Shown in pieces: positions 36,810-44,866 of a DNA stretch of 64,000 nucleotides; position 1 is the stretch's first letter, and each line of letters begins with the position of its first letter. The stretch is taken from positions 124,001 through 188,000 of the forward strand of contig NZ_SMBX01000006.1 in assembly GCF_004342005.1 (NCBI RefSeq). Direction: 5' to 3'. The DNA comes from Paracandidimonas soli (lineage in GTDB: Bacteria > Pseudomonadota > Gammaproteobacteria > Burkholderiales > Burkholderiaceae_B). A program made the position numbers and the translations under genes. The notes beneath the pieces are model-generated. The model was given only the letters and a program-made list of their open reading frames with translations. It was not told the origin of the DNA and made no database searches.

Positions 36810-36859
36810 ACTGTATTGCTGAAATATGCATAACAGTTTCTGAAAATTGTACTGTATTG
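36810..36859. promoter_or_regulatory. Direct-repeat operator candidate for the MocR regulator
   Basis: ACTGTATTG occurs at 36810-36818 and again at 36851-36859 in the same orientation, 41 bp apart (about four helical turns), in an AT-rich stretch between the divergent MocR and DMT genes. Characterised MocR proteins (GabR, PdxR) bind same-orientation repeats separated by a few turns. Confidence 0.55.
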
Positions 36860-36893
36860 TGCATGGCGCGGCGGGTGTCTTCCGTGGTGAACT

Positions 36894-36942
36894 GCATGCA
36901 GGCCGCGAGGTGAGGCGCAAGCCGAAGGCGCAGCGTGGGGGC
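36894..36942. repeat. Dispersed GC-rich repeat element related to the 85-bp array
   Basis: GCATGCAGGCCGCGAGGTG here is the exact inverse complement of part of the 85-bp repeat unit. It continues as AGGCGCAAGCCGAAGGCGCA and GCGTGGGGGC. A shortened relative of the second half lies at 61021-61048. It sits just upstream of the DMT gene start, in the leader region. Confidence 0.65.
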
Positions 36943-36969
36943 ATATTTTTCATTCATGGAACAGATTCA

Positions 36970-37830
36970 ATGGAAACGACGACGCGGGGCTGGTGGAATG
37001 GTTTTGCCGGGGTCCTGATATTTGCCGGATCGCTGCCGGCGACCCGCGTGGCTGTCCTGGATTTCGATCCGGTTTTTCTCACCGTGGCAAGGGCGACCAT
37101 CGCCGGTATTCTGGGATTGTGGATGCTGCTGATGCTGCGTCAGCCCAGGCCCGGGCGCGAAATGCTGCCCGCGCTGGCGGTCGTGTCGCTGGGCGTGGTG
37201 CTTGGATTTCCGCTGCTGTCGGCCCTGGCGCTGTTGCACATGACTTCCGCCAATGCGCTGGTCTACCTGGGCCTGCTGCCTTTGTGCACGGCCATTTTCG
37301 GGGTCGTCCGCGCGGGCGACAGGCCGCGTCCGCTGTTCTGGCTGTTTGCCTTGCTGGGCAGCGCATTCGTCGCCGCGTTCGCGGCGCAAGGAACCGCGGA
37401 CGCGTCGCTGGAAGGCGGGCTGCTGATGCTGGGCGCCTGCATCGTATGCGGCCTGGGCTACGCAGAAGGCGCGCGATTGACGCGTGTGCTGGGCGGATGG
37501 CAGGTGATCAGTTGGGCGCTGGTGCTGGCCTTGCCCATCATGCTTCCCCTGGCTTTCTGGCTCATGCCGGCGTCGTTTTCCGGCATCCGTCCGGATGCGT
37601 GGTTCGGCCTGGCCTATGTATCCCTGTTCAGCATGCTGATCGGTTTCATTTTCTGGTACCGGGGGCTGGCCCTGGGCGGGATCGCGGCGGTGAGCCAGCT
37701 GCAGCTGATACAGCCCTTCTTCGGGCTGGCACTGGCGGCAGTGTTGCTGAACGAGACGGTGAGCGGGTCGATGCTGCTGGTGACGCTGGGAACGGTGGCA
37801 TGCGTGGCGGGCGCCAAGCGATTCGCGTGA
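36970..37830 (+). CDS. DMT-superfamily (EamA) transporter, MocR-linked
   Basis: A 286-residue inner-membrane protein with ten predicted helices in two EamA repeats: AGVLIFAGSLPATRVAVLDFD and VFLTVARATIAGILGLWMLL at the start, then LLSALALLHMTSANALVYLGL. In the second repeat, YRGLALGGIAAVSQLQLIQPF and LNETVSGSMLLVTLGTVACVAGA. The ATG at 36970 fits the usual N-terminus, although the frame is open further up through the dispersed repeat. EamA proteins export amino acids and other metabolites. The divergent MocR regulator suggests an amine or amino-acid ligand. A terminator follows at 37896. Confidence 0.9.
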   Translation: METTTRGWWNGFAGVLIFAGSLPATRVAVLDFDPVFLTVARATIAGILGLWMLLMLRQPRPGREMLPALAVVSLGVVLGFPLLSALALLHMTSANALVYLGLLPLCTAIFGVVRAGDRPRPLFWLFALLGSAFVAAFAAQGTADASLEGGLLMLGACIVCGLGYAEGARLTRVLGGWQVISWALVLALPIMLPLAFWLMPASFSGIRPDAWFGLAYVSLFSMLIGFIFWYRGLALGGIAAVSQLQLIQPFFGLALAAVLLNETVSGSMLLVTLGTVACVAGAKRFA

Positions 37831-37895
37831 GAGCCTGATCCTCGCGCAGTCGGCGGCGGGGACTTCGTCCTGGCGTGGATCTATACTGCGACCTT

Positions 37896-37926
37896 CGGCC
37901 GGCAAATGCCGGCCGCGACTTTTTTC
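37896..37926 (+). terminator. Intrinsic terminator between the two DMT transporter genes
   Basis: CGGCCGGC (37896-37903) pairs with GCCGGCCG (37908-37915) around AAAT, followed by CGACTTTTTT. It separates the MocR-linked transporter from the next transporter gene, which starts only 20 bp later. The upstream TATACT (about 37882) may be the -10 of that second gene, in which case the hairpin would lie in its leader. Confidence 0.7.
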
Positions 37927-37945
37927 GCTACCCTACGGACACAGT

Positions 37946-38851
37946 ATGGATCTCGCCTGGCTCTGGGTTCCCGCAACGATTTTCGCCGCCGCTGCTCAGG
38001 CGGGGCGCAATGCCGTGCAGCGCGGATTGACCCAGACGCTGGGTACCCTGGGAGCGACTCAGGTCCGCTTCATCTACGGCTTTCCCTTCGCACTGCTGTT
38101 CCTGGCGGTGGCCGCCGGCATTGCGGACACTCCGCTGCCTGGCGTAAACGGGCCTTTCCTGGCTTATGTGGCGGCGGGAGCCGTGGTGCAGATTGCCGCC
38201 ACTGCCCTGATGCTGGCCGCCATGCGCGACCGGGCCTTCGTAGTGGTGACGGCCTGGACCAAGACCGAGCCTGTGCAGGTGGCGGTCTTCGGCTTCGCCA
38301 TTCTGGGCGACCCCTTCACTCTGATGGGGGCCGCCGCCGTGGTGGTGGCGACCCTCGGCGTGATCCTGATGTCGGTCCGCACAGGCATGGCGCACGAGGC
38401 GCGCGCGGCGGGCTGGCGCCCCACTGTGCTGGGCCTGGTCTCGGGCGCCGGCTTCGCCCTGGCGTCGGTCAGTTTCCGGGGGGCCATCCTGTCGCTGGAG
38501 GAGGGGCCGTTTTTCCTGCAGGCGTCATGGAGCCTGGTCTGGTCCCTGGGCATGCAGGTGGTGATGCTGGCCCTGTGGATGCTGCTGTTCCGTCGTGATC
38601 TGTTGCGGCGTTGCCTGGCCGCCTGGCGCGTTTCGATCTGGGGAGGTTTGCTGGGCGCAGCCGCTTCGCAAGGATGGTTCCTGGGCTTTGCCCTGACTTC
38701 GGCGGCCAATGTGCGCACGCTGGGGTTGCTGGAAGTGTTGTTCGCCCAGGCGCTTTCGTACCGCGTATTCTCCCAGGGGGCGACGGGCAGGGAATGGGCA
38801 GGCATCGCGCTGATCATCGCCGGGGTGGGCATGCTGCTGATGGCCGCCTGA
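37946..38851 (+). CDS. Second DMT-superfamily (EamA-like) transporter
   Basis: A 301-residue protein with about ten hydrophobic helices. Segments include WVPATIFAAAAQAGRNAVQR, LGATQVRFIYGFPFALLFL, AALMLAAMRDRAFVVVTAWTKTEPVQVAVFGF and, in the second half, ASQGWFLGFALTSAANVRTLGLLEVLFAQALSYRVF. The TKTEPV segment between the two halves is typical of one EamA subgroup. It is only distantly similar to the neighbouring DMT protein, so it is not a tandem duplicate. Substrate unknown. The gene is convergent with the methyltransferase gene. Confidence 0.88.
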   Translation: MDLAWLWVPATIFAAAAQAGRNAVQRGLTQTLGTLGATQVRFIYGFPFALLFLAVAAGIADTPLPGVNGPFLAYVAAGAVVQIAATALMLAAMRDRAFVVVTAWTKTEPVQVAVFGFAILGDPFTLMGAAAVVVATLGVILMSVRTGMAHEARAAGWRPTVLGLVSGAGFALASVSFRGAILSLEEGPFFLQASWSLVWSLGMQVVMLALWMLLFRRDLLRRCLAAWRVSIWGGLLGAAASQGWFLGFALTSAANVRTLGLLEVLFAQALSYRVFSQGATGREWAGIALIIAGVGMLLMAA

Positions 38852-38874
38852 CGGCTTGCCACCGGTGTGTGTGA

Positions 38875-39696
38875 TCAGTGCGCGTTGGCGGCACGCAGCT
38901 TCGGGACTTGTCCTTTTACCGCATTGGCGCGGGCGTCATAGGTGATTCTGCCGGAGGCGTCCGCCGGGAGGCGGTCACGCACCCGGGTCTTGAGCGTGGC
39001 CAGGTCGTCGTCCGCCATGGTTGCAAGCGTCGGTCCGACGCTTGGCGCTCCGAGCGCCGTTTCCCAGAAGTCGGCGAAATCGGCAAACGTGCGCCGCACG
39101 TCTATGCCACGCGTTTCAATTTCGACCAGTCCGGCGCCAGCCCATAAATCCTGCATGACGTTCATTCGCGATGCGTCGGGGCTTGGCGGCGCTGGCACGG
39201 CAATGCCAAGCCCGCGTATTTCCGCCAGCAGCATTTCATAGGGAAAACCGCCGCCGGGCATGTCCCACGCGTAAGCGGCCACAGTGCCGCCGGGACGAAC
39301 CACTCGGCCCATCTCGACGATGCCTCTGGCCGGATCCGGTACGAAGAAGATAACTAGTGGCATCACTGCCAAATCGAATGTGGCATCAGGGTAGGGCAGC
39401 GCCATGGCATCCCCTACGCGGAACTGCGCGGTCCGCAATGCGGGGCGCCCACGCGCGTAGGCGAGTTGTTCTCCGGATGGGTCTATGCCGTGCACCGACG
39501 CCGGGCTGCACCGTTCGATGAGCAATTCGGTGAAGGCCCCGTTGCCGCAGCCTACGTCCAGCCATTGCCGGGTCGGCTCCGGAGAGAGCCAATCGAGGAA
39601 GGTTGCGCCCGCGAGCTGGCTCCACTTGCCCATGTATCGTTCGTAGGCGGCGCCATTGTTGAAGCGGATTGCGTTTGTCTGCATATCATTCATCAT
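38875..39696 (-). CDS. Class I SAM-dependent methyltransferase
   Basis: A 273-residue methyltransferase. Motif I is WLDVGCGNGAFTELLIE, followed by HGIDPSGEQLAYARGR (motif II acidic residue), FRVGDAMALPYPDATFDLAVMPLVIFFVPD (motifs III-IV) and MGRVVRPGGTVAAYAWD. This is the Ubie/Methyltransf_11-type fold acting on a small molecule. The acceptor is not evident. Start codons at 39696 and 39693 are both possible. A short open frame overlaps the start from upstream (see 39686-39790). Confidence 0.9.
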   Translation of the reverse strand: MMNDMQTNAIRFNNGAAYERYMGKWSQLAGATFLDWLSPEPTRQWLDVGCGNGAFTELLIERCSPASVHGIDPSGEQLAYARGRPALRTAQFRVGDAMALPYPDATFDLAVMPLVIFFVPDPARGIVEMGRVVRPGGTVAAYAWDMPGGGFPYEMLLAEIRGLGIAVPAPPSPDASRMNVMQDLWAGAGLVEIETRGIDVRRTFADFADFWETALGAPSVGPTLATMADDDLATLKTRVRDRLPADASGRITYDARANAVKGQVPKLRAANAH

Positions 39697-39790
39697 TGGT
39701 TCGTAGTTCGTAGAGCGCGTAGAAAGGCACGCGCAACAACAGCCTGGACAGCGGTCCGAGGAACGAATATGGCAAGCCGTAGCCTTCCAT
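39686..39790 (-). CDS. Possible 34-aa leader peptide or gene remnant overlapping the methyltransferase start
   Basis: In a frame different from the methyltransferase, ATG at 39790 reads MEGYGLPYSFLGPLSRLLLR then VPFYALYELRTNDE and stops at 39686, overlapping the methyltransferase start by 11 bp (an ATGATGAATGA-type junction). The protein-like composition and stop/start overlap suggest translational coupling, or the tail of a decayed gene. No Shine-Dalgarno supports the ATG, and the frame is blocked by a stop about 30 codons upstream. The rest of the 400-bp gap between the methyltransferase and sodA shows only an AT-rich stretch (39950-40010) and the sodA terminator. Confidence 0.25.
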   Translation of the reverse strand: MEGYGLPYSFLGPLSRLLLRVPFYALYELRTNDE

Positions 39791-40015
39791 CACGCGATGG
39801 GCGGCGGCGAGCCGCCAGCGGAATGCGCAACGTGTCACTGACTGCGTGCGCCGCCACGGCAGCGCCGATGGGCGGACGGCTCAAGCTTGCTGCGGGGATC
39901 TCTTGTGTTTCGCCAGTGTCGCCGGCCATGGAGAAGTCCATCCCAGAGAGTGAATAAGAATATTATAAATAGGAATTATTCTCTTTTGTGGGTATGCTCT
40001 TCCAATGGACACATG

Positions 40016-40047
40016 AAAAAGCCCCGCAGGGGGTTCTGCAGGGCTTT
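40016..40047 (-). terminator. Intrinsic terminator of sodA
   Basis: On the minus strand AAAGCCCTGCAG and CTGCGGGGCTTT form a stem with one mismatch around AACCCC, followed by TTTTTC. It lies about 50 bp after the sodA stop. Confidence 0.8.
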
Positions 40048-40096
40048 GAACACACGCGTCATGGCTGGGTTGCCGTCAGGCGGCAACCCGCATCAT

Positions 40097-40708
40097 TCAG
40101 GCCAGGGCTGCTTCGTAGCGGCGAGCGACTTCCGCCCAGTTGATGACATTGTAGAACGCAGCGATGTACTCGGGGCGGCGGTTCTGGTATTTCAGGTAGT
40201 AGGCGTGCTCCCATACATCCAGGCCCAGGATGGGGGTGTTGCCGGACGTGAACAGCGGGTTGTCCTGATTGCCGGTGCTTTCCACCACCAGCTTCTTCTG
40301 GGGGGTGACGCTCAGCCAGGCCCAGCCGCTGCCGAAGCGGGTCAGCGCAGCCTTGGTGAAGGCTTCCTTGAAGGCGTCCAGGCCGCCCAGGTCGGCGTCG
40401 ATGGCTGCCGCCAGCTTGCCTTCGGGGGCGCCGCCCTTGGGCGACATGACGGTCCAGAACAGGCTGTGGTTGGCGTGGCCGCCGCCATTGTTCTGCACGG
40501 CAGTCTTGATATTGGCTGGCAGGGAGTCCAGCTTGCTGATCAGCGCTTCGACCGGCTGGCCGCCCAGGTCGGTGCCTTCCAGCGCGGCGTTCAGATTGTT
40601 GATGTAGGTCTGGTGATGCTTGGTGTAATGGATTTCCATTGTCTGTGCATCGATGTTGGGTTCCAGCGCATCGTAAGCATAGGGGAGGGCTGGCAGGGTA
40701 TAGCTCAT
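40097..40708 (-). CDS. sodA: Superoxide dismutase, Mn-type (SodA)
   Basis: Dismutates superoxide to H2O2 and O2 in the cytoplasm. It is 203 residues long from the ATG at 40708 (SD GGAG). Motifs: [18 protein letters not shown], the metal His in [40 protein letters not shown], and the Asp/His metal ligands in [29 protein letters not shown] together with Gln in NQDNPLF is the Mn-type pattern (Fe-type enzymes carry the key Gln earlier), so Mn or cambialistic metal use is inferred. The leader contains a 10-bp inverted repeat and a TATACT -10 candidate further up. Not part of an operon. Confidence 0.93.
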   Translation of the reverse strand: MSYTLPALPYAYDALEPNIDAQTMEIHYTKHHQTYINNLNAALEGTDLGGQPVEALISKLDSLPANIKTAVQNNGGGHANHSLFWTVMSPKGGAPEGKLAAAIDADLGGLDAFKEAFTKAALTRFGSGWAWLSVTPQKKLVVESTGNQDNPLFTSGNTPILGLDVWEHAYYLKYQNRRPEYIAAFYNVINWAEVARRYEAALA

Positions 40709-40739
40709 CTGAATTCTCCGAATGACAACAAAGGAAAGG

Positions 40740-40768
40740 ATGCATCGCTCATGCCTGCAGCGATGCAT
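40740..40768 (-). promoter_or_regulatory. Inverted repeat in the sodA leader
   Basis: ATGCATCGCT (40740-40749) and AGCGATGCAT (40759-40768) are perfect 10-bp inverted repeats separated by 9 bp, between the candidate -10 (TATACT on the minus strand, about 40830) and the sodA start. It could be an operator or an mRNA leader hairpin. Confidence 0.45.
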
Positions 40769-40900
40769 CATGGTTCACTTCCGGGCCGCTTGCGGCGCAA
40801 TGCCTGAAGAGGCGGGGAACCTTGCATGCAGTATATTAGAAACCGTTCCCGTATGCTCGATTCTCTCTGTTTCCATGTTTGACCACGAGCCTATGCGCAA

Positions 40901-41008
40901 GCCTCGCCCTTCAGGGCGAGGTCAAGCGAGGCAAATTTTAAATACGGCACCGTAGGTGCCCCCGTATTGTGGCGGAGAAGCTCCGGCCGATACGGCCGGA
41001 GTTCTTCA
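40901..41008. repeat. Cluster of three consecutive stem-loops between sodA and the YncE-like gene
   Basis: First, CCTCGCCCT/AGGGCGAGG (40902-40921). Second, AATACGGCACC with GGTGCC..GTATT (40941-40968). Third, CTCCGGCC/GGCCGGAG (40981-41001, loop GATAC) with GAAG/CTTC flanks. The third lies just after the YncE-like stop and may end that transcript. The others fill the rest of the 316-bp gap and are unexplained. Confidence 0.6.
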
Positions 41009-41024
41009 CGGCTGCCGGGAGGAA

Positions 41025-42191
41025 TCACAGTGGCGCGGGAATGCGCGCGACGGTTTCATCGCGCAGCCTGCCTGTCGTCATGTCATTCTTGACGGTCACG
41101 AACAATGTACTGCCGGACGCATCCATGGACAGGCTGTTCGGATGTTCGGGCAGCGCATACGAATGCAGCATCGACAGCGTGCGGCTGTCGAGCACAGACA
41201 CGGTGCCGGCGAGCCGGTGCGTCACATACAGGAGGCCGTGCGCGGCGTCCAGGTGCAACGCCAGCGGACCCTCGGGCACGGCGGCGCTATGCACCAGGCG
41301 GCCCGTCCGCGCATCCAGGATGACGACCCGGCTGCCCTCTCCCTGCGATACGAAGCCGGGAACTTCCGTCTGCTGGATTTTCCGCATTTCCGCCTGCCCC
41401 TGGTCCGTGAGGATCAGGTGGCCGCGTTCCTGGTCGAACGCCAGGTTCAGCGGCTGGTCGGCATGCGCGGGATACTCCTGCAGCCGCTGCTGCGACTGAG
41501 CGTCCAGGACGATGATCCGGCCTTCCATGTTCGAGACATAGAGCCTGTTTCCCTGCGGATCCAGCGCGATCCCGGTGGCGAATGTGCCCAGGCCGGGCAC
41601 AACGTTCACCAGTTGCAGTGACTGCGTGTCCACGACATACAGCGCGCTGTCGCGCAGGCCTGCGCCCAGCGTGTAGAGGCGCTTGCCCGGCGCGTCCACG
41701 AGCAGCTTGCGCAGCTTGTGCGGATAGCGCGTCACGCCCTTCGCATCAGTGCTGCCCTGCGCCAGCTGCAGTGTCGCCACCAGTGCATTGCTGCGCGTAT
41801 CCAGGACGGATACCGACGCATCCAGCGGGCTGCTCACATACAGGCGGCCGTTCCCGTCATCGAGCGCCAGGCCGGTGCCCATGCGGGGCAAGTCGATGTG
41901 CGCCTGCGCTTCCAGTGTTTCCGGGTTCAGCCGGTAGATGCGCGGCGGTACGATGGGTTCTACCCGGCCGGATCCGGCGGAGACGACGAACAATGCGGAC
42001 TGCCGGTCGCTGTAGGCTAGCTCATAGAGATTGCGTGCCAGCTCGGTCTGGCGTACCGTCGCGGCCTCTGTGGAGGATGTCGCAATCTGCGTGACCGGCG
42101 CGCAGGCTCCCAATGACAGCGCCAGCGCAAGAAGCGCCGCCAGCCGAAGGCCGGCTGGCCGGGATCGGGTCTTCCGGAATACGGATGTCAT
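41025..42191 (-). CDS. YncE-like beta-propeller lipoprotein of the iron-uptake module
   Basis: A 388-residue protein from the ATG at 42191. The signal LRLAALLALALSLGAC ends in a lipobox (LGAC). The rest is repeated beta-propeller blades with the YVTN/YncE pattern: GLALDDGNGRLYVSSPLDASVSVLDT, GIALDPQGNRLYVSNMEGRIIVLD, LHLDAAHGLLYVTHRLAGTVSVLDS. E. coli YncE is Fur-regulated and gene neighbours of such proteins are often TonB receptors. Here the gene starts 14 bp after the receptor stop, so they are surely cotranscribed. Its role in iron acquisition is inferred. Confidence 0.88.
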   Translation of the reverse strand: MTSVFRKTRSRPAGLRLAALLALALSLGACAPVTQIATSSTEAATVRQTELARNLYELAYSDRQSALFVVSAGSGRVEPIVPPRIYRLNPETLEAQAHIDLPRMGTGLALDDGNGRLYVSSPLDASVSVLDTRSNALVATLQLAQGSTDAKGVTRYPHKLRKLLVDAPGKRLYTLGAGLRDSALYVVDTQSLQLVNVVPGLGTFATGIALDPQGNRLYVSNMEGRIIVLDAQSQQRLQEYPAHADQPLNLAFDQERGHLILTDQGQAEMRKIQQTEVPGFVSQGEGSRVVILDARTGRLVHSAAVPEGPLALHLDAAHGLLYVTHRLAGTVSVLDSRTLSMLHSYALPEHPNSLSMDASGSTLFVTVKNDMTTGRLRDETVARIPAPL

Positions 42192-42205
42192 GCGTTTCTC
42201 CCGTC

Positions 42206-44626
42206 TTACCAGCGATAGCGCAGCGTGGCCAGCACGACCCGGCCCTGGCCGAAGTAGCATTGGAGCGGACCCTGGCAGTAGCCGACATAGCGCTTGTCGG
42301 CCAGGTTGCTGGCCGTCAGGCGCAGGCTCAGGCCGTCGAGCGCGGGCGAACGCGGGCCGAAATCATAGTTCAGCGCGGCATCCCACAGCGTGTGCGCAGC
42401 GATGCGCTGGGTGTTGGCGGCATCGCCGTAGCTCTTTCCAACGTAGCGTGTTCCGGCGCCTGCGGACAGTCCTTGCAGCGGCCCTTGCGCGAATTGATAG
42501 TTCAGCCACAGCGACGCCTGCTGGCGCGGCACCATGACGAGTTCATTGCCTTCGGTGGATACACCTCCCGCATTGGCGTTGGCCTTGGTGACCTTGGACT
42601 GGTTATAGGCATAGGAGGCCACCAGGTCCAGATTGTCGTTCAGGCTGGCCTTGGCTTCCAGCTCCACGCCGCGCAACCGCGCTTCGCCCGTCTGTACGCT
42701 GAAGCCCGTGTGTCCGGGCCTTTCGTCCGGTGTGAGTCCATTGCGCTGCACCAGCTCGAAAGCCGACAGGGTCACGAGGCTATTTCCGTCCGGCAACTGG
42801 TACTTGATGCCGGCCTCCATCTGGCGGCCCTTCATGGGCTTGAACATTTCGCCGAAGTAGTCCGAGCCATCCAGCGGTTCGAAGGAAGTGCTGTAGCTGA
42901 CGTAGGGCGCCAGTCCCATGTCGAAGCGATAGCCCAATCCGACGCGTCCGGTGAAGGCGGTGTCCGTCTGCGTGGCAGACGACGGTGCCGGCAACTGGTT
43001 GCGGGTGCGCGCGGAAGAGCGGTCGTAGCGGCCGCCCAGCGTCGCGAACCAGCGGCCGTAGCGGATCTGGTCCTGGAAATAGCCGCCGACCTGTTCCCGC
43101 TTCTGGCGGTAGTCGATGCGGGGAATCAGGTCGGGAACGGGCTGGCCGTACTGCGGGTCGTACAGATCCAGCGGCGTGCCGTACAGGCCGGACGCGAAGT
43201 TGTAGGTGTTGTCGATGTGCAGGTAGTCCACGCCCAGCAACAGCGTATGCTCGAGCCCGGCGGTATTGAAGACGGCCTGCAGGTTGGTGTCCAGGTTGAT
43301 GGTGTCCGCGTCGCCCTTGCCGTGCGAGGCGACGCGGGACAGGAAGCGCTGGCTGGGATCCAGCATATAGCCCGGGCTGGCGGTCGTGTCCACTTCGACG
43401 CGGGACCATTGTCCGGATTGCTCCACCCGCCAGGTGTCGTTGAAGCGATGCGTGAACTTGTATCCAACGGCCGCCTGCTTGCGCTCGTATCCGTCGAAAT
43501 CGGGCTCTCCGGGATAGCGGTTGGTGGGAAATTCGCCGTTGGGGTTGGGCAGGTGGGTGCCTGCCGCAGGCAGGGGTGCGTAATCGGAAATGGTGCGGTC
43601 GCGCTGGTAGTGGCCGAACACCAGCAGTTCCGTATCCGCGCTCGGCTTCCACTGGAACGACGGAGCGATGAACTCGCGCTTGTCATAGCCGTAATCCACT
43701 TCGCCGTCCGCATCGCGCGCCAGGCCCGTCAGGCGCACGCCGAACTGGTCGTCGCTGCCGAAGCGTTCGGAGATGTCCAGGCCCAGTTGGCGGCGCTTGT
43801 GGGTGCCGCCCTGCACCTGCACCTCGCGCAGGGATCCGGCGACCGGGCGCTTGCTGACCATATTGACCAGGCCGCCGGGCGTGCTTTGCCCGTACAGCAT
43901 GGAGGTCGGGCCTTTCAGCACTTCGATGCGCTCCAGGCCGTAGGGCTCCATGCGCAGCATGGCGAAGCTGTGGGCGCCGTAGGGCAGACGCGCGCCATTG
44001 TAATTGTGGCGCAGATAGAAGCCTCGGCTCTGCAGCGTGTCGCCGCGGCTGTCGCTGTCTCCGAACGTGGGAATCACGCCGGGCGTGTAGCGGGTGGCCT
44101 CGATAATGCTCTGTGCGCCGCGCGCTTCGATTTCTTCGCGTCCGATCACATTGACGGTCTGCGGCATTTCCAGGATGGGCGTGGCGGTCTTGGATCCTGT
44201 TGTCGTCCAGGTGGCGACATAGCCTTTGACCTGGACTGTATCGTCGGCTTGGCCGGTGACCGTGATCCGGTCGAGCTGCGTCGCGGAATCCTGGCGTGAC
44301 AGCGTGATCGTGTCGCCGTTGCGCCGGTAGGTCAGCGGTGTGCCGCGCAGCAGGCGCGCCAGCGCTTCCTCAGGCGGCAGGCTGCCGGATACGGCGGACG
44401 CCATCAGGCCGTCGACGATCTCCTGCGCGTAGAAAATCTGCAGCGAAGTCTGCTCTCCCAGTTGCAGCAATGCCTTGCCCAGGGGCTGGGCCGCGATGCG
44501 GATCTGGCGCGGCGCGTCCTGCTCCGCCGCGGCCAGCGGCGGCATCAGGGCCGACGACGCGGCAAGCGCGATCAGCAATGCGGAAATACGCTTGCGCCCC
44601 GAGCGGGTGTTGCTTCTGGAAAGCAT
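42206..44626 (-). CDS. TonB-dependent ferric-siderophore receptor with N-terminal signalling (STN) domain
   Basis: An 806-residue outer-membrane receptor from the ATG at 44626 (SD GAGG). The signal peptide (ISALLIALAASSALMPPLAAA) is followed by an STN/secretin-type signalling domain at about residues 40-95 (IRIAAQPLGKALLQLGEQTS, EALARLLRGTPLTYRRNGD). Next come a TonB-box-like stretch, the plug (MPQTVNVIGREEIEARGAQS, LKGPTSMLYGQSTPGGLVNM) and a 22-strand barrel ending in an aromatic residue (LRYRW). It most resembles FpvA/FhuE/FoxA-type receptors. The STN domain passes ligand status to the FecR-like protein encoded just upstream. The siderophore is unknown, and no biosynthesis genes are present. 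Confidence 0.93.
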   Translation of the reverse strand: MLSRSNTRSGRKRISALLIALAASSALMPPLAAAEQDAPRQIRIAAQPLGKALLQLGEQTSLQIFYAQEIVDGLMASAVSGSLPPEEALARLLRGTPLTYRRNGDTITLSRQDSATQLDRITVTGQADDTVQVKGYVATWTTTGSKTATPILEMPQTVNVIGREEIEARGAQSIIEATRYTPGVIPTFGDSDSRGDTLQSRGFYLRHNYNGARLPYGAHSFAMLRMEPYGLERIEVLKGPTSMLYGQSTPGGLVNMVSKRPVAGSLREVQVQGGTHKRRQLGLDISERFGSDDQFGVRLTGLARDADGEVDYGYDKREFIAPSFQWKPSADTELLVFGHYQRDRTISDYAPLPAAGTHLPNPNGEFPTNRYPGEPDFDGYERKQAAVGYKFTHRFNDTWRVEQSGQWSRVEVDTTASPGYMLDPSQRFLSRVASHGKGDADTINLDTNLQAVFNTAGLEHTLLLGVDYLHIDNTYNFASGLYGTPLDLYDPQYGQPVPDLIPRIDYRQKREQVGGYFQDQIRYGRWFATLGGRYDRSSARTRNQLPAPSSATQTDTAFTGRVGLGYRFDMGLAPYVSYSTSFEPLDGSDYFGEMFKPMKGRQMEAGIKYQLPDGNSLVTLSAFELVQRNGLTPDERPGHTGFSVQTGEARLRGVELEAKASLNDNLDLVASYAYNQSKVTKANANAGGVSTEGNELVMVPRQQASLWLNYQFAQGPLQGLSAGAGTRYVGKSYGDAANTQRIAAHTLWDAALNYDFGPRSPALDGLSLRLTASNLADKRYVGYCQGPLQCYFGQGRVVLATLRYRW

Positions 44627-44776
44627 GGCCGCCTCATGCGGTTTCGTGCAGATATGGTTCACTTGGTCGATCCTGTTCTGGTTGGAAGCCGGCCTGGCGG
44701 CCGGCACGACAGGCCCACGCCATATCGACATGGCGCGGCTCCTCAACAGGCAGATGCGCGAGAAGGGTGTGAACCA

Positions 44777-44795
44777 CAATGAGAATGAGGATAAT
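44777..44795 (-). promoter_or_regulatory. Fur-box-like sequence upstream of the TonB receptor
   Basis: CAATGAGAATGAGGATAAT shows the NATWAT-type hexamer pattern of Fur sites (TGAGAATGA core) in the 240-bp gap between the fecR-like gene and the receptor, about 150 bp before the receptor start. The FecI-type promoter of the receptor is expected in the same stretch. Confidence 0.45.
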
Positions 44796-44866
44796 TTAGA
44801 AATAAAATGTATCTTTCCGGGGCGATATCGGGCGGAGGCTCATTGCATGGAGCGGATCCCATGCAG

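Noticed and set aside
39693-39941. 82-codon minus-strand frame upstream of the methyltransferase
   Set aside because: No Shine-Dalgarno and an Arg/Ala-rich composition. A different frame over the same bases gives the more protein-like 34-codon end reported at low confidence.
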